This document shows positions 7,261-14,462 of a stretch of 32,879 nucleotides of DNA, in pieces (the first letter of the stretch is position 1; every line of letters starts with the position of its first letter). Origin of the DNA: Candidatus Krumholzibacteriota bacterium. Lineage in GTDB: Bacteria; Krumholzibacteriota; Krumholzibacteriia; LZORAL124-64-63. The stretch lies in assembly GCA_024275485.1 (NCBI GenBank), contig JAJRZA010000075.1, positions 1 to 32,879 of the forward strand, in the 5' to 3' direction. Both the position numbers and the translations under genes were made by a program. Under the pieces are notes generated by a model. It was not told the DNA's origin, ran no database searches, and was given only the letters and a program-made list of their open reading frames with translations.

Positions 7261-9171
7261 ATGTTCCGTCGGCTGTTTTTCTACATGGCTCTGCTTCTTG
7301 TGTTTGGATCACCCGATCTGGTGCTCGCCGACGATTTTCCCGATTGGATCTGTGCTGATTGTCACTCCAATACGGGAGGCGAACCCACCGAGGTGGATCA
7401 CTCCCATTTGGGGGGCAGCATGCATGAGGATCTGGACTGCACCGACTGCCACAGCGACATCACCCAACTGCCTCACAAAGATTCCCTGGCCGTTGTGGAT
7501 TGCTCGGAATGTCACGAAGAAGTGTCCGCCGAATATGTGCAGCATGGTCGGGGAGTTGTTGGTATCAGCGTGCACGTTCCCTCTTGCAAAAATTGCCACG
7601 GAACGCACCAGATTCTTCCCACCACTGATGTGAACTCCCTTGTCCATCCTTCCAACCTGCCGGTTACCTGTGGTGTTTGCCATGAGGATCAGGATTTGTT
7701 GAAGGAGATGGGGATCAAGTTCAAGCACCCCATTGAGGTATACCAGAAGGGCGTTCATGGCCAGGCTACGGCCGGGGGCAAGGACACGGCGGCATCCTGC
7801 AACGATTGCCACTCCACCAGCGGTAATGCCCATCGCATATTGCCTCCAGGAAATATTGAATCGACCATCAACTACTTCAACATTTCCAAGACCTGCGGCA
7901 CCTGTCACAGCACCATTCAGAGTGAATACGAAGAGGGAATTCACGGTGAACTTGTTTCTCGTGGTGAAGTGGATGCTCCCACCTGCACCCAATGTCACGG
8001 TGAACACGGAATCCTGGCCACCGATGATCCCCGGTCGCCGGTCAGTCCCTTCCGGGTGGCCGAAGCCACCTGCACGCCTTGTCACGATTCGGCCAAGCTG
8101 AATGAGAAATACGATCTGCCTTCGGGTCGTCTGCAATCGTATGTGGATTCCTACCATGGGTTGAAGAGCCGGACCGGGGATAAAACCGTTGCCAATTGCT
8201 CTTCCTGCCATATGCCTCACTTGGTATTGCCGTCGGATAACCCCAAGTCGTCTGTCAATCCAAACAACCTGTTGAAAACCTGTGGTGGCTGCCATGTGGG
8301 AATGTCGGCCGAAACAGCGTCCAAAACCAAGATCCATGCTTCCCTTGCCGGCCATGAAACTGGTTGGCCTTATTATATAAAAATCATTTACCAAATCCTG
8401 ATCTTTGGAGTCATCGGTGGCATGGCCGGTTACTGCCTGTTGGATTATTTGCGACAGGTGCGCAACCTCTTGCGCAAAGAACAGGTCCGGCGCATGGAAG
8501 CCGACGAAGTGGTGCAACACACCGTTCTGGCCATCAGTTTCTCCGTACTCGTTGTGACCGGGTTCAGCCTACGCTTCTACGATGCCTGGTGGGCCAAGAT
8601 GATCTTCGGGCACGAAGGTGGCGCGGCAGTGCGTGGGCTCATTCACCGTGGCGCCGCTGTTGTCATGACCCTGGGGTCCGTGTGGCATCTCTTCTACCTG
8701 TTCACTCTCAAGGGCCGGATCTTCTTCAAGGACATGTCCCTCGGGATTCTCGATGCGAAACAATTCTACGGCATGATGCTGTACAATCTGGGTCGCAGTG
8801 ATCGTCATCCGCAAATGCGTCGCTTCTCCTTCGTGGAAAAAGCAGAGTACTGGGCCTTGATCTGGGGCACCATCGTGATGGCAATCACGGGATTTGCCAT
8901 GTGGTTTGAACCCTACATTGTGGAAAACCTTGGCAAGGGAGTCCTTGAGGTCTTCCTGGTGATTCACTATTACGAGGCATGGCTGGCCTTCCTGGCCATT
9001 CTGGTCTGGCACATGTACGGGGTGATCTTCAACCCTCACCTGTATCCCATGAACCCCTCGTGGCTGACTGGCAAGATGCCGCGGGAAATGTTCGAGACCG
9101 AGCATCCTGCGGCGAAGTCGCCAGGCAACGTGGATAAAGCCAAACGATTGGGTCTGGAGAGAGACGTCTAG
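7261..9171 (+). CDS. Undecahaem cytochrome c fused to a cytochrome b membrane module
   Basis: This 636-residue protein has a signal/anchor at residues 1-23 (MFRRLFFYMALLLVFGSPDLVLA). An extracytoplasmic part with eleven CxxCH haem-c sites follows: CADCH (Cys31) through CGGCH (near residue 341). After a first membrane helix (~370-392, IKIIYQILIFGVIGGMAGYCLLDYL) comes a cytochrome b561/FdnI-like domain. Its histidine-bearing helices are VVQHTVLAISFSVLVVTGF, LIHRGAAVVMTLGSVWHLFYL, WALIWGTIVMAITGF and VIHYYEAWLAFLAILVWHMYGV, ending with NPHLYPMNPSWLTGKMP. The likely role is electron transfer between the quinone pool and periplasmic partners, as in formate dehydrogenase gamma or thiosulfate/tetrathionate-type b subunits. 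I chose ATG at 7261 for its signal sequence and GAGAGG upstream; an open frame from 7165 adds 32 unlikely residues. It appears to be monocistronic, with a terminator at 9194. Confidence 0.9.
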   Translation: MFRRLFFYMALLLVFGSPDLVLADDFPDWICADCHSNTGGEPTEVDHSHLGGSMHEDLDCTDCHSDITQLPHKDSLAVVDCSECHEEVSAEYVQHGRGVVGISVHVPSCKNCHGTHQILPTTDVNSLVHPSNLPVTCGVCHEDQDLLKEMGIKFKHPIEVYQKGVHGQATAGGKDTAASCNDCHSTSGNAHRILPPGNIESTINYFNISKTCGTCHSTIQSEYEEGIHGELVSRGEVDAPTCTQCHGEHGILATDDPRSPVSPFRVAEATCTPCHDSAKLNEKYDLPSGRLQSYVDSYHGLKSRTGDKTVANCSSCHMPHLVLPSDNPKSSVNPNNLLKTCGGCHVGMSAETASKTKIHASLAGHETGWPYYIKIIYQILIFGVIGGMAGYCLLDYLRQVRNLLRKEQVRRMEADEVVQHTVLAISFSVLVVTGFSLRFYDAWWAKMIFGHEGGAAVRGLIHRGAAVVMTLGSVWHLFYLFTLKGRIFFKDMSLGILDAKQFYGMMLYNLGRSDRHPQMRRFSFVEKAEYWALIWGTIVMAITGFAMWFEPYIVENLGKGVLEVFLVIHYYEAWLAFLAILVWHMYGVIFNPHLYPMNPSWLTGKMPREMFETEHPAAKSPGNVDKAKRLGLERDV

Positions 9172-9193
9172 CCTTCTGGCCGGTCGAGTATCC

Positions 9194-9224
9194 AACCTGC
9201 TCCCTTCCGGGGGCAGGTTTTTTG
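9194..9224 (+). terminator. Rho-independent terminator after the cytochrome gene
   Basis: AACCTGC (9194-9200) pairs with GCAGGTT (9213-9219), with further C/G pairing inside. A run of Ts (9218-9223) follows. It sits 22 bp after the cytochrome stop codon. Confidence 0.85.
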
Positions 9225-9333
9225 TTTGTTGGAGCCTGGGAGCGTATCGAGAAACCCGGAAATCAGTCAATATTTCAGCAAGTCGGCCGAACCAAAGGAT
9301 GAGATAAAGTATCCTTGTCCTTTGGAGAAGACC

Positions 9334-12261
9334 ATGGCCTTCGTTGAAACACTTATTTTTGGAACCCCTGTCGGCAGCCCCGGTTCAGCCCCGGAAATTC
9401 TCGGGCGTTCAAACGGGATCAACCAGGATCTGGCAGAAGAAATTGTCCGGTTGTGCACGGGATGGGGACAACCACCGTCGGGGGAGAATCCACGGCCGGT
9501 TTTCATGTCGTTTCCCTTGAAGTCAAGAAGCAGCAGGGCATCCAGTGGCGCCAATGTCGTGATCAAGGTGGAAGCGGGAACCCATCTCAGTTTCCAGGCG
9601 GTGGTAATTGCCGGATCAGACTATGCAGCCTTTGGCTACAATCCCTTTGCCCTTGCCGAAGCGGGAGCGTTTCCTGCCTGGGATCCGATGGCCATTACCG
9701 GCCGCCGAACCCTGAATCCCAACTCGGGTCCACTTCTTGTTAACCCTCCGCCATCATCTGAAGATGTGGGACTGATCGACGAGGCCCTTCACCAGATCCT
9801 GGCCTCCCATAAATTGTATCTGCCCATTGAACAAGCCTCCGACGATAGCGATCGTTGTTTGGCTCTGCTGTTGGAAGTGATCCCGGAAGCACTGAAGAAA
9901 CAGTTGCGTTTTGCCTCCTTCGCACCGAGTCCGGCCAACAACTACCATCTGGCTGCCACCACCACCGAGGGGTGTGAATTTTCCGGATGGAAACGCCTGA
10001 TGATGACATTGGTGGGTGGAGCCTTGTCTGAGAATCTGGAGAAATATGTCAAAAAAGTCAGGGATTGTCTGGCTTTTGGCGACGTCGGAGTATTGTGGGC
10101 AGAGAACAGGCAGTTAACCCTCGGGGCAAAACCAAAAGATCCAGGAAACACGGCCATTCCCCGTTCCCGGACGGCATCGGTGAACCAAGTGATTCCTGCG
10201 GCGGCGACAACCGTTGCAAGCTCCGGTCCAAAGAGCCATCCCCAGGTCGGACTTTCGTCGCCCAGGTCAACTATCAGGGAAAAATCACCCAGGGAAGTTC
10301 CTCAACTGGCGCACTTGCGAGGTGGACGCCGTCAACTTTCCGGAGCGGTTGTGGCTTTGCTTGTCCTGGTCCTGACAGTAGGTGGTGGGTGGACCTATTT
10401 GGAATTTTTCCATGGCGGCGGCATCCTCTGGCAGAATTTGATTTCCTGGCATTGGTTTGCTGGTGACCAGACCGAAACCCGGGTGGCTTCTCTTCTGGAG
10501 GTGCCCAATGTTGGGGCTGTTTACAACAAGCAAGTCACGAGAATTCATCTGGGGGGAATGATCCTGGGTTTGAACTCGGAAACGGACCAGCGCCGCGGTT
10601 TGGTTCAGTTGAAAAGTGAAGCCGCAGTTCCCTTGTTGCAGCAGGTGGATTTGTTCCTGGAATTGGCTGCTGGTGGAATCAGGCAGGGGAAACGGCCGGA
10701 CCGGGAAAGTGAACGTTTGCGCTCTCTGACGGTTCAAGGGCAGGGTCTGGCTGTGGAATTGGATCGCCTTGAACTGGCTTGGCACAGCTTGTCCCTGGCA
10801 GTGAACTGGCGGGATTTGGGAAGTTTGTCCGACTCCGCCGTATTTGCTCGCCGGGACTCCCTGCAAAAAGTATCGGCTGCTTCCCTGCGTGTTGCCGCCG
10901 GTGACATGAAATTTGGGCATCGGCGGAAAAGATTGCTCTATTCCCTGGAGCAGACCAAAGGCATGAGGCAGTTGCTTTCACTTTTCCAGGCCAACCAATG
11001 GTCAGATCAGTGGGGCAAGCAATTGTATGGGGCTGCGGAGGCCGTATCGCCTTCGGCAAGTCCAATGACCAGGGCCTACCGGAACAGCGCTTTTTCCCTG
11101 GTCCGTCTGAAAAATGCCGAACATCTGCCTGCTTTTGAAGCCGGGGCGTTTGCTGACCAGGTGAAAAAAGGAATTTGGCTCTGTCCGGAAGTGGCAGACA
11201 TTTTGCCTGGATTGCGCAAACAGGTGGGTAAATTTGGCCACAACGACGCGCCACCTCTGTTGGCAGGCACTCTGGCTCTGTACAAGATTCTGGAGGACCC
11301 GGAGCCCACCGTGGGTGATCTGGCAGTGGGGAATATTGCCATGGAGCAAATGCATGATAACGCCGCAGTGCGGTTTGATCCCGCCGCATATGAAAATTAT
11401 CTGCAACGATTGCGATATCAGGCCCTGCAGGAATGTGTTCGGATGGGGAAGTCGTGTTCGGCCCTTGGTGATGAAGATGCCTTGGCCAATCTGGAATCAT
11501 TTGCCCAGATCAAATCCCAAGGCCTGAACGGGGATGAGTGGGCCGCCTGGTCCGATCAGCAGAATGATCCTTTCCTGAAAAGATGGGCCCATTATGAAAC
11601 TGGCAGGGTCCAACAGATCCTTCAGGCCAAGATGTATGAATTTGATGGCATTTGGCAAGTTGTGTGGACTCAGGTGGAGCAGCTAAGGGTCTTGGCATCA
11701 CAAGGCGAGGACTGGTCGGCGAAATGGGTGTCGCTGGACAAGGAACTGAATGCAGGGTTGGCCGCAGGCAAGGCTTTGGCGGGCCAGGGGGCCTTTGTTT
11801 CCCGGCGAATCGAAGATCTGCAAAACCTCCGGGGTTCATTGGATAAATCCCGTCCATTGGACCTGGGGGCGGTGACTGTTCGTTTGGATCAGGATCGTTT
11901 GAAAAACCCCGTCGAAGTATTTTTTGAATTCCGAATTCTTCCCCAGGGCAGGATCCAGCGCAGTCAACCATTTACCATCGGCCCGGCTGCACCCGCAGGC
12001 AGTGGCTGGGTTGGAACCGTTGTTTTGGATAGAAAATCCAATCTGGCTTGCTGGGCAGGATTTCAGGGTTCAGTGCGTATGGTGAATGGTGGTCGCAAAT
12101 TGTTGACGGTGGATTACCCCTCGTTGGGTGACGGTGTTGGGCCCGGTGCCCTGATCAGGCCCAGATCTGTCCCGGGTGGAAGCCTGAGCATAAAAACAGG
12201 CGACAGCTGGTGGCGCGACCTCCAGTTGCCGGACCAATCCGATGGAGCAGGGGCCTCGTAA
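9334..12261 (+). CDS. Large single-pass membrane protein of unknown function
   Basis: This 975-residue protein is not one I recognise with confidence. Residues ~1-300 form a globular cytoplasmic part containing ILGRSNGINQDLAEEIVRLC, FQAVVIAGSDYAAFGYNPFALAEAG and LLLEVIPEALKKQLRFASFAPSP. The order 'RS-x-GI ... NPF-x-L' loosely recalls GTPase-associated GAP1-N-type domains, which is only a hint. A basic, Ser/Pro-rich linker (~265-330) leads to one membrane helix at ~337-358 (GAVVALLVLVLTVGGGWTYL). The remaining ~610 residues are mostly helical, Leu/Ala/Gln-rich and presumably periplasmic, ending in a beta-rich segment. Start: ATG at 9334 with GGAG 6 nt upstream; an upstream open extension to 9226 overlaps the preceding terminator and is rejected. 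A strong terminator at 12298 separates it from the next gene. Confidence 0.8.
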   Translation: MAFVETLIFGTPVGSPGSAPEILGRSNGINQDLAEEIVRLCTGWGQPPSGENPRPVFMSFPLKSRSSRASSGANVVIKVEAGTHLSFQAVVIAGSDYAAFGYNPFALAEAGAFPAWDPMAITGRRTLNPNSGPLLVNPPPSSEDVGLIDEALHQILASHKLYLPIEQASDDSDRCLALLLEVIPEALKKQLRFASFAPSPANNYHLAATTTEGCEFSGWKRLMMTLVGGALSENLEKYVKKVRDCLAFGDVGVLWAENRQLTLGAKPKDPGNTAIPRSRTASVNQVIPAAATTVASSGPKSHPQVGLSSPRSTIREKSPREVPQLAHLRGGRRQLSGAVVALLVLVLTVGGGWTYLEFFHGGGILWQNLISWHWFAGDQTETRVASLLEVPNVGAVYNKQVTRIHLGGMILGLNSETDQRRGLVQLKSEAAVPLLQQVDLFLELAAGGIRQGKRPDRESERLRSLTVQGQGLAVELDRLELAWHSLSLAVNWRDLGSLSDSAVFARRDSLQKVSAASLRVAAGDMKFGHRRKRLLYSLEQTKGMRQLLSLFQANQWSDQWGKQLYGAAEAVSPSASPMTRAYRNSAFSLVRLKNAEHLPAFEAGAFADQVKKGIWLCPEVADILPGLRKQVGKFGHNDAPPLLAGTLALYKILEDPEPTVGDLAVGNIAMEQMHDNAAVRFDPAAYENYLQRLRYQALQECVRMGKSCSALGDEDALANLESFAQIKSQGLNGDEWAAWSDQQNDPFLKRWAHYETGRVQQILQAKMYEFDGIWQVVWTQVEQLRVLASQGEDWSAKWVSLDKELNAGLAAGKALAGQGAFVSRRIEDLQNLRGSLDKSRPLDLGAVTVRLDQDRLKNPVEVFFEFRILPQGRIQRSQPFTIGPAAPAGSGWVGTVVLDRKSNLACWAGFQGSVRMVNGGRKLLTVDYPSLGDGVGPGALIRPRSVPGGSLSIKTGDSWWRDLQLPDQSDGAGAS

Positions 12262-12297
12262 ATAAGTGGAAACCTTATTCTGTGTTTCCTCGTAGAA

Positions 12298-12330
12298 AGG
12301 GGACGGAAATTATCCGTCCCCTCTATTTTG
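12298..12330 (+). terminator. Rho-independent terminator after the 975-residue protein gene
   Basis: AGGGGACGGA (12298-12307) and TCCGTCCCCT (12313-12322) form a perfect 10-bp stem with loop AATTA. CTATTTTG follows. The hairpin ends just 12 nt before the next gene's ribosome binding site, so it could also act as an attenuator between the two genes. Confidence 0.75.
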
Positions 12331-12344
12331 GACCGGAGGCCCTC

Positions 12345-12866
12345 ATGAAAAATCCAACCAAACCGACTTTTTCCACCATGTTGGCCCTGGTCCTGTTGAC
12401 CTTGGCAGCTACCGGGGTCCTTGCCGATGACAAAATAACCTTTAAAAACGGCCAGGTGACCATAGAAAGCCAGGACAACGAAAAGCTGATCGTTCTGAAC
12501 ACCGATGGCATGCAAGACATGATTTCGGAAATCCTTCACGAAGCCATGGATGACATGAACGATGTCATGGCCGAGTTGGACGATATGCAGCTGGAAATTC
12601 GCCTGGGTGAAGACAACCAGCTGAGCGTTGAAACCGATAATCAAATGTGGGAAATGAATCTGGACCTGATCTTCAGGGAAATCGGCACGGCTCTGGAAAC
12701 GGCCTTCGAGGAAATTGATACGGACGGCTGGACTGCCCATGAACGTTGGGAAATTGATACCACCGACGACGATTTCAGCGATGAAGACCTGGTTGAGGAA
12801 TTGGATCGTCTGAAAGACGAATTGCGAAAACTCCAAAAGGAAATGGAAGCCCTGAAGGAGCTCTAG
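12345..12866 (+). CDS. Small acidic exported protein with C-terminal coiled coil
   Basis: This 173-residue protein has a clear signal peptide (MKNPTKPTFSTMLALVLLTLAATGVLA, cleavage near residue 27). A very acidic mature part rich in Asp, Glu and Met follows (for example EAMDDMNDVMAELDDMQLE). The C-terminus is a heptad-like coiled coil (EDLVEELDRLKDELRKLQKEMEALKEL). I recognise no family. The start is well supported: GGAGG sits 5 nt before ATG 12345. It may be co-expressed with the upstream 975-residue protein if the hairpin at 12298 is leaky, but nothing else ties them together. A terminator follows at 12920. Confidence 0.78.
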   Translation: MKNPTKPTFSTMLALVLLTLAATGVLADDKITFKNGQVTIESQDNEKLIVLNTDGMQDMISEILHEAMDDMNDVMAELDDMQLEIRLGEDNQLSVETDNQMWEMNLDLIFREIGTALETAFEEIDTDGWTAHERWEIDTTDDDFSDEDLVEELDRLKDELRKLQKEMEALKEL

Positions 12867-12919
12867 AACTCCCCGCCACAAACCAGGCTATCCCCCTGAG
12901 GCACCACACATACGGCCTC

Positions 12920-12955
12920 CCCCTTGGCCTTAGGTGTCGCGAGGGGTTTTTTTTT
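12920..12955 (+). terminator. Rho-independent terminator after the acidic exported protein gene
   Basis: CCCCTTG (12920-12926) pairs with CGAGGGG (12940-12946), including one wobble. Nine Ts (12947-12955) follow at once. The convergent selenoprotein candidate ends 7 bp further on. Confidence 0.75.
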
Positions 12956-12961
12956 GAGAAT

Positions 12962-13186
12962 TTACCGCCGGGTGTCAATCAACCCAAGGATTTCATCCGT
13001 CTCGGGAAAACGATCTTCGGCTTTCTTGGAAAAGACCAGATCTCCATCGATTTCCACTTCAAAAACTCCGCCACCCGAAGCGATGAGTTCACTTTCCTGG
13101 CCACAATGTTTTTTGATGGCGGCCGCCAGACTGATGGCCGTTGGTTTATAGTTTCAAACCTGGCAGTATTCGATGCTGATGCGCAT
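12962..13186 (-). CDS. SelW/Rdx-family selenoprotein candidate (in-frame UGA = Sec11)
   Basis: Reading from ATG 13186 to TAA at 12962 gives 74 residues if the TGA at 13156-13154 (codon 11) is read as selenocysteine. The N-terminus is MRISIEYCQVUNYKPTA, the Rdx/SelW redox motif Y-C-x-x-U-x-Y-x-P-x-A. The rest continues with the family C-terminal block GGGVFEVEIDGDLVFSKK and RFPETDEIL. Length and domain order match bacterial SelW-like proteins, thioredoxin-fold thiol/selenol redox proteins. The frame is otherwise open on both sides of the UGA, and no in-frame Met follows it closely, so the UGA is internal to a conserved protein. AGGAG lies 4 nt before the ATG and overlaps the stop of the upstream dehydrogenase gene (7-bp gap), indicating an operon. 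The selenocysteine machinery itself (selA, selB, selC, selD) is not in this window. If the genome lacks it, this is a nonsense-mutated Cys homologue. Confidence 0.85.
13120..13140 (-). promoter_or_regulatory. Candidate bacterial SECIS hairpin
   Basis: On the mRNA, 14 nt after the UGA, CGGCC can pair with GGCCG (5 bp, 11-nt loop). Alternatively GCCA can pair with TGGC around a 6-nt loop. The apical segment reads CAGTCTGG, similar to the AGGTCT-type loop of the E. coli fdhF element, and a loop G lies 23 nt after the UGA. Position and size fit bacterial SECIS elements, but the G is not within the first two loop bases, so the match to the usual rule is imperfect. Confidence 0.45.
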
Positions 13187-13193
13187 GTCGCTC

Positions 13194-14369
13194 CTAAAAC
13201 TTTATCAGGGGCTTCGGCCAGGCTTTCAGGGTGTCTTCAAAGGACTCGGGATCGAATTCATTGATGTGCACCACGGAGCTTTCGCCGCCACCGAGAATGA
13301 TGTTGCTGATTTTATCCTGGATGCCGTTGGATTGGTCTTCCAGGAGATTTCTCCCAATATACCAGGTTTCGAATATTCTGCGACCAATCACGCTGTGCAG
13401 GGTGATGCCGTTGACGATCAGCCGATCGAAGGCCTGGATGTGGAAGTTGCCCTGTTTCAAACCGAACAGGATGACTTCGCCACCGCGACGAGTGGATTGG
13501 ATTGCGTTGTTCACGCTGCTGTTGAAGCCGGCCATTTCCATGGAAACATCCGCTCCGATGCCGCCAAAGGCCTGGCGAACCTCCGCGACCAGGGCTTTGT
13601 CGGCGCTCCAGGCGTGGGGGGCCGATCTGGTGAGGTCGAGCTGGATGACATCGTCGGCACCCAGCTGTTTGGCCATCTGCACGTTGGCTGGATTCGGTTC
13701 AATGCCGATGACTCTGGTGGCGCCGAGGGCCCGGGCAACCATGATCACAAAAAGGCCGATGGTGCCGCAGCCGAACACGGCCACGGATTTTCCACGCAGA
13801 TCGGCAGTGGTGCAGGCATGAACTGCGTTGCCGAATGGTTCCTGAAGAGCGGCCACCCTCATTTTGATTTTGCGGGGATCGGTGGGCCACAAAACATTGG
13901 CCGGCAGCTTGAGGTATTCGGCAAAACAGCCGTCTCGACCGATGCCGATGATCACATCCTGACTGCAGATGTGGGTCTGACCAATGCGGCACTGGTAGCA
14001 GTTGCCACAAATGATATGACTTTCAGTGGAGACGATGTTCTTGGGTAGGTACCCATATCGGGAGGTGACCTTGGAACCAACCCCGACAATCTCCCCGACC
14101 ATTTCATGGCCGATGATGCGGGTGGTGCTCTTTTGCTTCTTGAGGCTGTCGAAGATCATGCCCTTGAAAGCGGTGCGATTCCATATGCCCCGGTCGCTGC
14201 CGCAAAAACCGGCGTAGACAACCTTGACCAGGACATTTTCCGAGTCCTGAGGATCCTTCTGCTCATCCAGGACAGGGGTGGGCATTTCCCGCATTTGGAA
14301 GCCGCGGGTTTTGTCCCAGGGCATGCTCGACTTGTCGTAGACAAGGCATTTCATCATCTGCGCGGCCAC
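13194..14369 (-). CDS. Zinc-dependent medium-chain dehydrogenase (threonine/sorbitol dehydrogenase-like)
   Basis: This 391-residue MDR-superfamily enzyme oxidises a secondary alcohol with NAD(P). The catalytic zinc ligands appear as Cys56 (GFCGSD), His88-Glu89 (IIGHEMVGEIVGVG) and Glu177 (LQEPFGNAVHA). The structural zinc lobe is C121-x2-C124-x2-C127-x7-C135. The Rossmann motif is VFGCGTIGLF (200-205) with Glu after strand two (VIGIEPNP), which favours NAD over NADP. EPFGNAVH is most like L-threonine 3-dehydrogenase, but the substrate is not certain. I chose GTG at 14369 because GGAGG lies 7 nt upstream; the ATG pair at 14357/14354 is too far from it. Its stop overlaps the ribosome site of the SelW-type gene, so the two are translationally linked. 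Confidence 0.88.
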   Translation of the reverse strand: MAAQMMKCLVYDKSSMPWDKTRGFQMREMPTPVLDEQKDPQDSENVLVKVVYAGFCGSDRGIWNRTAFKGMIFDSLKKQKSTTRIIGHEMVGEIVGVGSKVTSRYGYLPKNIVSTESHIICGNCYQCRIGQTHICSQDVIIGIGRDGCFAEYLKLPANVLWPTDPRKIKMRVAALQEPFGNAVHACTTADLRGKSVAVFGCGTIGLFVIMVARALGATRVIGIEPNPANVQMAKQLGADDVIQLDLTRSAPHAWSADKALVAEVRQAFGGIGADVSMEMAGFNSSVNNAIQSTRRGGEVILFGLKQGNFHIQAFDRLIVNGITLHSVIGRRIFETWYIGRNLLEDQSNGIQDKISNIILGGGESSVVHINEFDPESFEDTLKAWPKPLIKF

Positions 14370-14404
14370 GATGCAACCTCCGCGTCCGGAAATTCTGGAC
14401 GAAG

Positions 14405-14434
14405 AAAAAGGACCAGCCGCCATCGGGCGGTCCC
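14405..14434 (-). terminator. Rho-independent terminator behind the ParA-type gene
   Basis: On the minus strand GGACC-GCC ... GGC-GGTCC forms a stem (forward 14410-14414 with 14429-14433 plus inner GC pairs). TTTTT (forward 14405-14409) follows. It lies between the ParA-type gene and the dehydrogenase gene, so the dehydrogenase probably has its own promoter. Confidence 0.7.
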
Positions 14435-14462
14435 GGACGGAACCATGGTGATGGCCGACGTA

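Noticed and set aside
7309-8520. 403-codon minus-strand open frame
   Set aside because: Antisense shadow of the multiheme cytochrome; its Gly/His-rich composition is what the reverse complement of CxxCH-rich coding DNA gives.
12924-13151. 75-codon plus-strand open frame MALGVARGFF...
   Set aside because: It starts inside a terminator and is antisense to the SelW-type gene, which has a conserved protein sequence.
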